From the NCBI GenBank assembly GCA_002419285.1, contig DIFU01000006.1, positions 1-19,137 of the forward strand: 19,137 nt of DNA. Reading direction: 5' to 3'. The notes below the pieces were generated by a model, which was not told the DNA's origin, searched no databases, and saw only the letters and a list, made by a program, of their open reading frames with translations. Shown piece after piece: positions 7,438 to 14,582 of this stretch. The number at the start of each line of letters is the position of its first letter. Position 1 is the first letter of the stretch. This stretch comes from Prolixibacteraceae bacterium UBA5740. GTDB taxonomy: Bacteria; Bacteroidota; Bacteroidia; Bacteroidales; Prolixibacteraceae. A program made the translations under genes and the position numbers.

Positions 7438-8256
7438 TTATTCTTCACTCCGTTTTCCATTTTCATCGGCGGTGTTTTCCTTTGGCTCTGTCTGAATGGC
7501 AGAGGAATAACTGCTTTTCGCGAAAACGGGAGCATCACCTGAAGTGGTGATTTTCGAAAGGTTGGACTCATTGGGTGCATCGGCCTGGAGTTCCCCACCG
7601 GAGTCTTCTTCATCCTCGTCAGGTTCCTTTTCCCACTCATAGGGTTCCCTGCGTATTTGATATTTTCGGTAATAGAGGGCCAGCAAAACTCCTGAGATGG
7701 CTCCCCAAAGGTGTGATTCCCACGAGATATCGGGATTTATGGGAAACATCCCCCAAACCATCCCGCCATACAGGAACACCACAACAACCGACATGGTAAG
7801 AAGCCTCAGGTCATTACGGATGACTCCGCTGGTAAAATGAAAGGCCGCCAGTCCGTAAACCACACCGCTTGCCCCGATATGCCAGGCTTCGCGACCGCCA
7901 AGCCATACACAGATTCCGGATATGAAGAATATCTGCCAGAAAATGCGGTATGAATATTTCCTGTAATAATAGACCAGCGCAAATAAAAGAATGAAGAATG
8001 GGACGGAATTGGAAACAAGGTGGGCATATCCCGAGTGGATAAACGGGGAGGTCAGAATCCCTGTCAGGCCTCGCATTGATCTTGGAAAGACCCCTCCGTT
8101 CACGAACGAGGTGTCGAGCAGGATTTCGACCAGCTTAACCAGCCAGAACAATGCAACGAAAACGGCAGGAAAAAGCAAACTGTGCCTGAAAATTTTCTTT
8201 TCCAGGTCCTTGTCTTCTTTCGAGGAATTATGGGGGTAATAGCTGAAAATGCCCAT
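7438..8256 (-). CDS. Rhomboid family intramembrane serine protease
   Basis: A 272-residue polytopic membrane protein with about six hydrophobic segments. The catalytic dyad is visible: the nucleophile Ser130 in GASG, and His182 in the following helix (SHLWGAISG). The HxxxN feature of helix 2 is present (HLVSN, Asn83). Rhomboids cleave transmembrane helices near the membrane surface. The frame is open back to 8331, but the ATG at 8256 overlaps the stop of the threonine aldolase gene as TAATG, which marks it as the true start and indicates translational coupling. The C-terminal 65 or so residues form a strongly acidic, Ser/Asp/Glu-rich and probably disordered tail outside the protease fold. Substrates are unknown. 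Confidence 0.92.
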   Translation of the reverse strand: MGIFSYYPHNSSKEDKDLEKKIFRHSLLFPAVFVALFWLVKLVEILLDTSFVNGGVFPRSMRGLTGILTSPFIHSGYAHLVSNSVPFFILLFALVYYYRKYSYRIFWQIFFISGICVWLGGREAWHIGASGVVYGLAAFHFTSGVIRNDLRLLTMSVVVVFLYGGMVWGMFPINPDISWESHLWGAISGVLLALYYRKYQIRREPYEWEKEPDEDEEDSGGELQADAPNESNLSKITTSGDAPVFAKSSYSSAIQTEPKENTADENGKRSEE

Positions 8257-9284
8257 TAGGTCAGCAACTTGCGGATTGTTAAACCAAACTCCGTGATATC
8301 CTCTTCCGTGGTGTCGAACGAGGTCATCCAACGGACCTCATTCGTAAAATCGTTCCAAACATAGAAGAAGAACTTTTCCTGCAAAGGACTGATAATTTCC
8401 TTCGGAATAATCGCAAACACTCCGTTGGCTTCCACCTTTTGGGTGATGGAAATGCCGGGGATGCCTGAAACTTCCCGGGCGAGCATCTGTGCCATACGGT
8501 TGGCGTGTGAGGCACTGGTCTTCCAGAGGTCGTCTTTAAAGTAGGCTGTGAACTGTGCACCCACGTATCGCATTTTTGAAAACAACTGTGCATTCTGTTT
8601 TCTGATGTATTTTGTTTCCCTGGTAAGTTCCGGATTAAAAAACAATACTGCTTCGCCCATCATCATGCCATTTTTGGTGCCCCCGAAAGAAAGGGCATCC
8701 ACGCCACTGTCCCGGGTGAATTCCCTGAACGACAGATTTAGGGCGATTGCGGCATTGGCTATTCGGGCCCCATCCATGTGCAGGTACATTCCATGTTTGT
8801 GTGCCAGGTCGGCCAGACCACGAATCTCTTCAGGCTGATACAAGGTGCCCATCTCGGTAACCTGCGATATGGAAATTACCTTAGGCTGCGAGTGGTGTTC
8901 AAAATCAAATCCTTCGAGGTACTGCTCAACCGATCCGGGGGTGATTTTGCCATCCCGTGTTTCGACTGGCAACAGCTTGCACCCCGTAAACTTTTCGGGC
9001 GCACCGCATTCGTCGGTCTGGATATGTGCCGTTTCGGCACATATGATGGAATGATAACTGCGGGTCAGGGTGGCCAGACTTAATACGTTGGCCCCAGTCC
9101 CGTTGAAAACAAAAAACACTTCCGTATCTGTTCCAAATTGGTCCTTGAAGAGTTTTACCGCTTCGGCGCAATAAGGATCATTCCCATATCCGGTAACATG
9201 TCCCTGATTGGCCGCTACCATGGCGGCAAGTATTTCCGGATGTACGCCGGAGTTGTTATCGCTTGCAAATCCTTTTTTAATCAT
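8256..9284 (-). CDS. Low-specificity L-threonine aldolase (PLP-dependent)
   Basis: A 342-residue fold-type I PLP enzyme of the threonine aldolase / beta-eliminating lyase family, which splits L-threonine or allo-threonine to glycine and acetaldehyde. Signatures are SDNNSGVHPEIL at the N-terminus (8-19), the PLP-pyridine-binding Asp171 in HMDGARIA, and the Schiff-base Lys204 in SFGGTKNG. The frame is open back to 9347. The ATG at 9284 is preferred because a well-spaced promoter (9305-9335) lies just upstream and because family members start M-x-x-GFASDN. It is co-transcribed with the rhomboid gene (TAATG overlap). Other enzymes of this fold, such as aromatic beta-lyases, are less likely given the motifs. 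Confidence 0.92.
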   Translation of the reverse strand: MIKKGFASDNNSGVHPEILAAMVAANQGHVTGYGNDPYCAEAVKLFKDQFGTDTEVFFVFNGTGANVLSLATLTRSYHSIICAETAHIQTDECGAPEKFTGCKLLPVETRDGKITPGSVEQYLEGFDFEHHSQPKVISISQVTEMGTLYQPEEIRGLADLAHKHGMYLHMDGARIANAAIALNLSFREFTRDSGVDALSFGGTKNGMMMGEAVLFFNPELTRETKYIRKQNAQLFSKMRYVGAQFTAYFKDDLWKTSASHANRMAQMLAREVSGIPGISITQKVEANGVFAIIPKEIISPLQEKFFFYVWNDFTNEVRWMTSFDTTEEDITEFGLTIRKLLT

Positions 9285-9304
9285 TGTACTGTGGTTTTGA
9301 TCTT

Positions 9305-9335
9305 CAAAAGTAGATTTAATCTTCAGGCATTTCAA
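9305..9335 (-). promoter_or_regulatory. Promoter of the threonine aldolase-rhomboid operon
   Basis: On the minus strand TTG (9335-9333) is followed after 20 bases by TACTTTTG (9312-9305), an exact -7 match with the expected -33 spacing. The box ends 20 bases before the ATG at 9284. This is the best-formed promoter in the window, and it rules out the upstream start at 9347. Confidence 0.7.
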
Positions 9336-9387
9336 GACAGCCCACATGATTTTTTTGATTCAACGGTGAAAATCTGTCCTCCGGGAT

Positions 9388-9395
9388 TATCTTTG
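9388..9395 (+). promoter_or_regulatory. -7 box of the GPP34-photolyase unit
   Basis: TATCTTTG matches TAnnTTTG exactly and ends 26 bases before the GPP34 ATG. The nearest upstream TTTG (9354-9357) is too far away to be a standard -33 element, so the upstream half is uncertain. Confidence 0.5.
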
Positions 9396-9421
9396 TTATT
9401 CCATCATTATCAAATTTTCCC

Positions 9422-10096
9422 ATGAAACCGGAATTAACCATCAGTGAAAAAATCATGTTGCTGTCGGTTCACCCTGAAAAAGGGGGCTACTACATGGCAC
9501 AATCGGGATCGCTCGACCTGAGTTTGCGGGGTGCATTGATTCTTGAACTTGAACTTGCCGGGGCTGTCAGCCTCGAGGAGAAGTTGATCGTGCCCAAAAA
9601 GGCCGCTGCCATTGGTGAGCCTGCCGGTTATCTCCTTGACAAGATCAGGGCATCTGCCAAAATTCGGTCTGTCAGGCACTGGCTGAATTCATTTTCAATA
9701 TCCAGAAAGCTGATCCGGCAGGAGATCATACAGTCGCTGATCGGGAAAAAGGAACTTCGACTGGTGGAGAAACATTTTCTTTTTTTTCGCTGGAAGGTTC
9801 CTTTCCGTCAGTCGGGTAACAGTGCTACCCGAATTATTAACGATATCAAGAATACCATCATGAAGCCTGGCGATTCACGCGAGGATCTTTATCTGGTAAC
9901 GCTGGTGGAATCGGCACAACTTCTGCCGCGAATCTATACTGACAGGGCAGGGGTGAAGGAGGCCAAACGAAGGCTGAAACTGATCAAAGCCGGGAACCAG
10001 GTTCCTGAAGCAGTGAAACAGGCAATCCAGGCAGCAGCCATGGTGGCAACCAGTGTTGCCATTAGTGCGGCAGTCAGTGCATCACACGGAAGATAA
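9422..10096 (+). CDS. GPP34 / GOLPH3 family protein
   Basis: A 224-residue protein resembling the bacterial branch of the GPP34 (GOLPH3) family. The N-terminus LTISEKIMLLSVHPEKGGYY (5-24), the following LSLRGALILELELAGAVSL (33-51) and the basic helical region near 80-125 match the pattern of that family, as does the W-x-x-x-F segment near 86-90. In eukaryotes GOLPH3 binds PI4P on Golgi membranes; the bacterial role is unknown, and peripheral membrane binding is an inference. The last 25 residues are Ala/Val/Ser-rich and could form a membrane-associating helix. The photolyase gene starts 5 bases after its stop, so the two are probably one transcription unit. Confidence 0.82.
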   Translation: MKPELTISEKIMLLSVHPEKGGYYMAQSGSLDLSLRGALILELELAGAVSLEEKLIVPKKAAAIGEPAGYLLDKIRASAKIRSVRHWLNSFSISRKLIRQEIIQSLIGKKELRLVEKHFLFFRWKVPFRQSGNSATRIINDIKNTIMKPGDSREDLYLVTLVESAQLLPRIYTDRAGVKEAKRRLKLIKAGNQVPEAVKQAIQAAAMVATSVAISAAVSASHGR

Positions 10097-10101
10097 TCTG
10101 G

Positions 10102-11400
10102 ATGGAGAAGAAAATTGCCATATTCTGGTTTCGCCGTGATTTTCGGCTTCATGACAATGCCGGGCTTGATGCTGCCTTCTCATGTGGTCTCGAAGTTTTG
10201 CCCCTATTTATTTTCGACAAGACCCTACTTGACAGGTTGCCCTCAAGGCATGATGCAAGGGTGGTTTTCATTCACCGTCATGTCAGCGCGGTTAAAATGA
10301 AACTGGAATCAATGGGTTCCTCGTTGATGGTGCTTCATGGAAACCCGCTTGATCTTTTCCCCAAACTGGTTGGGGAGTACGGTAACATTGACCGGGTGTA
10401 TGCCAATGGCGACGAGGAACCCAATGCCATATCGCGGGATACTGCATTGAAAGCATTTTTCGAAAGTAAAGGGATTCAATTCCGGCTTTTTGCCGACCAT
10501 ATGATGTTTGGCAAAGGGGATGTGCTCAAGAGTGACGGGAAACCGTATACGGTATTTACCCCCTATAGTCGCAGGTGGAAGGAAAGGCTTCAGGAGAAAG
10601 GGATTGCACATTATGCCTCTGAAGACAAAACTTCCCGACTGCTGAAATGCTCCCAAATGCCCATGCCTTCTCTGGAGGATTTAGGTTTCGACGATTTCGA
10701 TTTTCCTTTCCCGCCTGCACTGATCGATCATGACCTGATTCGGGGGTATGGTGCAACCCGCGATATCCCGGCTGTTCAGGGGACTTCCAGATTGGGGGTA
10801 CACCTTCGTTTTGGCACAATGAGTATCCGTGAGTTGGTAAGCATTAGCCGCGATTTGGGGGAAACATTCCTCAATGAGCTGATCTGGCGTGATTTTTTCA
10901 TGCAGATTATGGGGCATTTTCCTCATGTTGTCGTTGGGCCTTTTAAGAAGCAATACGAAAACATCAGCTGGCGAAACAACGAAGGCGAGTTTGATCGATG
11001 GTGTAATGGGACCACAGGCTATCCCATTGTCGATGCCGGTATGCGGGAGCTGAACGAGACAGGTTTCATGCATAACCGGGTTCGCATGATCACGGCAAGC
11101 TTTCTGGTCAAACATCTGTTGATCGACTGGCGGTGGGGTGAAGCCTGGTTTGCCGATAAACTGCTCGATTTCGAGCTTTCGAGCAACAATGGGAACTGGC
11201 AATGGGCGGCAAGTACCGGGTGTGATTCCGTGCCTTACTTTCGTATTTTCAACCCTGAAACCCAGCAACAGAAATTTGATCCCAAGGGAGAATATGTCAG
11301 GAGATGGGTTCCCGAACTTGGGACCATCTCTTATCCACGCCCTATGGTTGACCATAAATTTGCGCGTGAACGGGCACTTTTGGAATATAAAAACCTTTAG
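10102..11400 (+). CDS. phr: Deoxyribodipyrimidine photo-lyase (class I CPD photolyase)
   Basis: A blue-light flavoenzyme that splits cyclobutane pyrimidine dimers. The N-terminal Rossmann-like antenna domain covers about 1-130, with the signature IFWFRRDFRLHDNAGL at 7-22. The FAD domain covers about 225-430, with TSRLGVHLRFGTMS at 228-241, ELIWRDFF at 259-266, TGYPIVDAGMREL at 305-317, HNRVRMI at 324-330 and NNGNWQWAAS at 362-371. Asn362 aligns with the Asn near FAD N5 in E. coli. W290, W343 and W366 align by spacing with the E. coli Trp electron-transfer triad. The 432-residue length is slightly short of E. coli (472) but complete. A cryptochrome-like function cannot be excluded by sequence alone, but the class I photolyase pattern is strong. 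It follows GPP34 by 5 bases and is closed by a bidirectional terminator. Confidence 0.95.
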   Translation: MEKKIAIFWFRRDFRLHDNAGLDAAFSCGLEVLPLFIFDKTLLDRLPSRHDARVVFIHRHVSAVKMKLESMGSSLMVLHGNPLDLFPKLVGEYGNIDRVYANGDEEPNAISRDTALKAFFESKGIQFRLFADHMMFGKGDVLKSDGKPYTVFTPYSRRWKERLQEKGIAHYASEDKTSRLLKCSQMPMPSLEDLGFDDFDFPFPPALIDHDLIRGYGATRDIPAVQGTSRLGVHLRFGTMSIRELVSISRDLGETFLNELIWRDFFMQIMGHFPHVVVGPFKKQYENISWRNNEGEFDRWCNGTTGYPIVDAGMRELNETGFMHNRVRMITASFLVKHLLIDWRWGEAWFADKLLDFELSSNNGNWQWAASTGCDSVPYFRIFNPETQQQKFDPKGEYVRRWVPELGTISYPRPMVDHKFARERALLEYKNL

Positions 11401-11414
11401 CTGGCAATTGCCAG
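11401..11414. repeat. Perfect 14-bp palindrome CTGGCAATTGCCAG after phr
   Basis: This perfect palindrome begins at the first base after the photolyase stop codon. It lacks a T-run. It may pair in RNA or may be a protein-binding site, and it sits 20 bases before the terminator stem, whose loop region (TGCCATTGGCA) resembles it. Confidence 0.6.
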
Positions 11415-11427
11415 TCCACTGACTTTC

Positions 11428-11469
11428 AAAAAAAAATGAAAAGCCTGCCATTGGCAAGCCTTTCATTTT
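11428..11469. terminator. Bidirectional terminator between phr and gpx
   Basis: A long inverted repeat has arms AATGAAAAGCCTGCC (11435-11449) and GGCAAGCCTTTCATT (11453-11467) with two mismatches and a tight loop. It is preceded by an A-run (T-run on the minus strand) and followed by TTT. It can terminate both the GPP34-phr unit and the convergent peroxidase gene. Confidence 0.8.
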
Positions 11470-11481
11470 CGATAATCCATT

Positions 11482-12021
11482 TTATTTCTTTAGCCAGTCT
11501 GTCACTTTCTTGTCATCTGGCTTGTCGGCAGGCTTGAGAAAGTCGACCAGGTTCCCGTTTTCATCGATAAGGAATTTCTGGAAATTCCAGGTGACTTCGG
11601 CATCCAGCTTCCCGTTTTCCGATTTCTGCGTAAGCCAGGCATACAAAGGATGGATGTCATCTCCCTTGACCGATATCTTTGACATCATCGGGAAGGTGAC
11701 ACCATAATTGGATGAGCAAAATGTGCTGATCTCTTCATTGGTGCCGGGTTCCTGATTCATGAAGTTGTTGGCCGGAAATCCGATGATCTCAAATTTCTCC
11801 CCACCATACTGGTCATAAATTTCCTGAAGAATTTTATACTGGGGCGTCAGTCCGCACTTTGAGGCGGTGTTGACAACCATGACCTTTTTCCCCTTCAGTG
11901 AGGCCAGATCAAATTCACTGCCGTCAATGGCCGACACTTTAAAACTGTGCAGGTTTTTTGATTGGCTGAATCCGCTAAATGTGACCATTAAAATCAGCGC
12001 TGCAATTACATATCGTTTCAT
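11482..12021 (-). CDS. Exported glutathione peroxidase (thiol-type)
   Basis: A 179-residue GPx-family protein that reduces peroxides, probably with thioredoxin as electron donor. Residues 1-20 look like a signal peptide (hydrophobic core IAALILMVTF), so it should act in the periplasm. The peroxidatic site is Cys56 in NTASKCGLT, so the protein uses cysteine rather than selenocysteine. Other tetrad residues are Gln90 (NQEPG) and Trp145-Asn146 (WNFQKFL). A second cysteine, Cys102 in STFCSSNYG, is at the resolving position of two-cysteine GPx. The usual FPCNQF block reads FPANNF, so one common cysteine is missing. The frame is open to 12114; ATG 12021 is chosen because it begins the signal peptide and has AAGGA (12033-12029) 8 bases upstream. 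Confidence 0.93.
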   Translation of the reverse strand: MKRYVIAALILMVTFSGFSQSKNLHSFKVSAIDGSEFDLASLKGKKVMVVNTASKCGLTPQYKILQEIYDQYGGEKFEIIGFPANNFMNQEPGTNEEISTFCSSNYGVTFPMMSKISVKGDDIHPLYAWLTQKSENGKLDAEVTWNFQKFLIDENGNLVDFLKPADKPDDKKVTDWLKK

Positions 12022-12130
12022 ATTTTTTTCCTTGTTTTTTGAAGTTCGTAATAATAACGTATTCAAGGGAAAATAGTTTCCGGGAATGTCGTTGTTAATA
12101 ATTTTTCCCTGCATCCTTGGATGAATTGAC

Positions 12131-12138
12131 TATATTTG
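12131..12138 (+). promoter_or_regulatory. -7 box of dnaX
   Basis: TATATTTG is an exact TAnnTTTG match that ends 26 bases before the chosen dnaX ATG at 12165. Because it lies downstream of the alternative ATG at 12117, it argues that the shorter start is correct. No TTG is seen at the normal -33 spacing. Confidence 0.5.
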
Positions 12139-12164
12139 GCCTCACAAGCACAAGTTGCGCATTT

Positions 12165-13268
12165 ATGGAGAATTTCATTGTTTCAGCCAGAAAATACAGG
12201 CCCGACACCTTCAATACAGTGGTCGCCCAGGATACCATTACCAGTACCCTGAAGAATGCCATTCGAAGCAAGCAGCTGGCCCATTCCTACCTGTTTTGTG
12301 GCCCAAGGGGCGTGGGAAAAACCACCTGTGCCCGTATTTTTGCCAAAACCATCAATTGCAGCAACCTTACTCACGATACCGAGGCTTGTAACCAATGCGA
12401 ATCTTGTTTGGCGTTTAACAACAACCGCAGCTACAATATCCACGAATTGGATGCCGCGTCCAATAACTCGGTCGATGATATCCGGAACCTGATTGACCAG
12501 GTACGGATTCCCCCACAGATTGGAAGTTATAGTGTTTATATCATTGACGAGGTGCATATGCTTTCTTCCCAGGCATTTAACGCATTCCTGAAAACATTGG
12601 AAGAGCCTCCCCGCCATGCACTCTTTATCCTGGCAACTACCGAAAAACACAAGATTATTCCAACGATCTTGTCGAGATGCCAGATATTTGACTTTAACCG
12701 TATCAAGGTGGGTGACATTGTGCAGTACCTCGATCATGTTGCACGGGAAGAAAAAATCAGCATCGAGCAGAGTGCATTGAATGTGATTGCCAACAAGGCC
12801 GACGGTGCAATGCGTGATGCACTGTCAATCTTTGACCAGATCGTGAGTTTCTCGGGACGTGAAATAACTTATCAGGATGTAATCACCAATCTCAACGTCC
12901 TTGATTATGAGTATTACTTCAGGCTGACTGACCATTTTCTTCGGAACGAGGTGGCCGATACGCTGTTAATTTTCAATGAGGTACTCGACAGTGGATTTGA
13001 AGGTCAGCATTTTATCGGAGGCCTCGCGGGCCATTTCCGCGACTTGCTTGTGAGCCGTGATCCTGCCACCATCCAGTTACTCGAAGTGGGAGGCGATATA
13101 CGCGACAGGTACAAAGCACAGGCGGCCAATTGTCCACCCGATTTCCTGCTGGAAGCCCTCCGGATCAGCAATGAATGTGACTTCCAGTATAAAATCAGCC
13201 AGAACAAACGCTTGTCGGTCGAACTTGCATTGGTAAGGATTGCGCAGCTTACCCTAAAAAAAAAATAG
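12165..13268 (+). CDS. dnaX: DNA polymerase III subunit gamma/tau, ATPase part (gamma-length product)
   Basis: DnaX is the AAA+ motor subunit of the clamp loader that places the beta sliding clamp at primer termini. The 367-residue product shows ARKYRPDTF at 8-16, Walker A GPRGVGKTT at 46-54, the zinc cysteines C65, C75, C78 and C81, Walker B IIDEVHM at 126-132, sensor 1 ATTE at 157-160, the Ser-Arg-Cys finger at 170-172, and sensor 2 GAMRDAL at 214-220. A helical collar follows to the end. The reading frame stops at TAG (13266-13268) directly after ten A (13256-13265). The tau-like tail continues in the -1 frame to 13930, so this product is gamma-like and probably one of two made from the gene. 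The frame is open to 12117, but the -7 box at 12131-12138 and conservation favour ATG 12165. Confidence 0.95.
   Translation: MENFIVSARKYRPDTFNTVVAQDTITSTLKNAIRSKQLAHSYLFCGPRGVGKTTCARIFAKTINCSNLTHDTEACNQCESCLAFNNNRSYNIHELDAASNNSVDDIRNLIDQVRIPPQIGSYSVYIIDEVHMLSSQAFNAFLKTLEEPPRHALFILATTEKHKIIPTILSRCQIFDFNRIKVGDIVQYLDHVAREEKISIEQSALNVIANKADGAMRDALSIFDQIVSFSGREITYQDVITNLNVLDYEYYFRLTDHFLRNEVADTLLIFNEVLDSGFEGQHFIGGLAGHFRDLLVSRDPATIQLLEVGGDIRDRYKAQAANCPPDFLLEALRISNECDFQYKISQNKRLSVELALVRIAQLTLKKK
13256..13265 (+). other. dnaX: A10 slippery run at the gamma/tau junction of dnaX
   Basis: Ten consecutive A are read CTA AAA AAA AAA TAG in the zero frame. One extra A in the RNA, or a ribosomal -1 shift, gives AAA AAA AAA ATA GCT and opens the downstream frame. 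The run is bracketed by two 6-bp inverted repeats: GGTAAG/CTTACC (13232-13237 and 13248-13253) ends 2 bases before it, and GCTGAA/TTCAGC (13268-13273 and 13282-13287) begins 2 bases after it. E. coli dnaX uses ribosomal -1 shifting at A-AAA-AAG, and Thermus dnaX uses transcriptional slippage on an A run. A homopolymer sequencing error must also be considered. Confidence 0.75.
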
Positions 13269-13930
13269 CTGAAACCGACGATTCAGCCCTTGAACCCATT
13301 TTTAGTCTGATTCAGTCCGAAACTTCCGGACAAACGGCGCCCGGGCAATCACCCACAGTGAATCAGTCACCATCGATTCCGACCTTGCCAGCCCCGGCTT
13401 CCACTCAAGCCACCCAATCCCGGGCTGATTTCATCAAGGCTCCCCTGAAAAAGCTTCCCCGCGGTATGAGCGGTCCTTCCATCAAGTCGGTCATGAATGG
13501 CGGAACTGTTGAGGAGGACAAAATTTCAGTGAAGGAACAGCATGAACTCTTCAGTCGCCAAGATTATTTTGAGCCTTTCTCCAGTGAGGACCTGATCAGC
13601 AAATGGAAGGAATACCTTACCACCCTTGATGAAAGGCCCAGCCTGAAAGCCACTCTCGCGAAAGACCCGGTTTTGATGAAGAACTGGATGGTTAGGATTG
13701 TCATTGATAACCACGTGCAGGAAGAGTTGATTCGCAATGTGAAACCACAGCTTGTCTCTTGGCTGCGACGCGAACTGAAAAATTCGGCAATCGACATCGT
13801 GACGGAAGTCCGTGAAGATGATTCAAAAAGATTTGCCTATACCGATGGCGAAAAATTTGAGGAGATGCTTGAGAAAAATCCTGACCTAGCCTACTTAAAA
13901 CAGAAGTTTAACCTGGATTTCGACAATTGA
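13263..13930 (+). CDS. dnaX: DnaX tau-specific C-terminal extension (-1 frame)
   Basis: In the frame one base back from the gamma-length product, an open frame runs from the A10 site to a TGA at 13930. Joined to the ATPase part it gives a tau product of about 588 residues, a normal size for Bacteroidota DnaX. The first 100 or so residues are a Pro/Ser/Thr/Gln-rich linker (for example SIPTLPAPASTQATQSR). They are followed by a compact domain that starts near YFEPFSSEDLISKWKEYL and ends LKQKFNLDFDN, resembling the C-terminal tail of related DnaX proteins. In tau this region contacts other replisome parts. It has no ATG near its beginning. A GTG at 13358 could in principle start it alone, but nothing supports an independent gene. 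Confidence 0.85.
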
Positions 13931-13937
13931 CAAGGGC

Positions 13938-14573
13938 TTAGGGGGCCAGCCTGGCCGCCTTCCAGGACGAGTCTTCCTGCCTGAAATATATCCGGTCATG
14001 CAACCGGCTTTCACGGCCCTGCCAGAATTCGAAGGTTAAAGGTTTCAACCGATACCCGCCCCAATAGGGAGGTTTGGGTATATCACCCGCTGAATATTTC
14101 CGGTCAAAATCAGTATATCGTTCTTCCAGCAGATCTCTGGACGGGATCACCTGGCTTTGTGCCGACGTCCAAGCTCCCAGCCGGCTACCCCTGGGGCGCG
14201 ATTGAAAATACGCATCTGACTCTTCCTTGCTGGTTTTGGTTACATCGCCCGTGATACGAATCTGCCTTTGCAGTTCAGGCCAGAAGAATAACAGGGAAGC
14301 TTTGGGGTTTACTGCAAGGGCTTGCCCTTTCTGGCTTTCATAATTGGTGAAGAATGAGAATCCCTCTTCGCTATATCCTTTTAGCAGAACAATCCTGGAT
14401 TGGGGATACCCATCGGTCCCCACGGTTGACAATGCCATGGCCGACGGTTCATTGATACCGGAATTCACGGCCTCTTTGAACCAGCTGTCAAACAGGGTGA
14501 AAGGATTTTCGTTTAAATGGCTGTCGTCCATCCCGCCCAAAGTATATTCTTGTCTGATATCCCTGATATTCAT
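13938..14573 (-). CDS. pdxH: Pyridoxamine 5'-phosphate oxidase
   Basis: PdxH oxidises pyridoxine or pyridoxamine 5'-phosphate to PLP with FMN and oxygen in the cytosol. The 211-residue protein has the family length and signatures: SRIVLLKGY near 59-67, FFTNYESQKG near 74-83, LQRQIRITGDV near 101-111, the SRPRGSRLGAWTSAQSQVI stretch at about 125-143, PPYWGGYRLKP near 168-178, and the C-terminal FWQGRESRLHDR followed by RLAP at the very end. Several PLP enzymes would use its product, including the threonine aldolase in this window. It converges on dnaX with only 7 bases between the stop codons. A perfect 12-bp palindrome lies 10 bases upstream of its ATG. Confidence 0.97.
   Translation of the reverse strand: MNIRDIRQEYTLGGMDDSHLNENPFTLFDSWFKEAVNSGINEPSAMALSTVGTDGYPQSRIVLLKGYSEEGFSFFTNYESQKGQALAVNPKASLLFFWPELQRQIRITGDVTKTSKEESDAYFQSRPRGSRLGAWTSAQSQVIPSRDLLEERYTDFDRKYSAGDIPKPPYWGGYRLKPLTFEFWQGRESRLHDRIYFRQEDSSWKAARLAP
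13943..13959. repeat. GC-rich inverted repeat at the pdxH 3' end
   Basis: GGCCA-gcc-TGGCC sits in the last codons of pdxH, at the convergent end with dnaX, and can form a short strong stem. It has no T-run on either side, so it is at best a weak bidirectional stop. Confidence 0.35.
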
Positions 14574-14582
14574 TTCTTTCTG

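Noticed and set aside
8257..8331. N-terminal extension of the rhomboid protein to 8331
   Set aside because: It overlaps the aldolase gene by 76 bases and does not look like a membrane-protein start; the TAATG start at 8256 is far more natural.
9285..9347. N-terminal extension of the threonine aldolase to 9347
   Set aside because: It would place the promoter boxes (9305-9335) inside the coding region and add residues that family members lack.
13358..13930. The dnaX tail as an independent gene starting at GTG 13358
   Set aside because: The same frame is open back to the A10 run, the residues before 13358 read as a normal linker, no promoter box precedes it, and the sequence is the expected DnaX tail.
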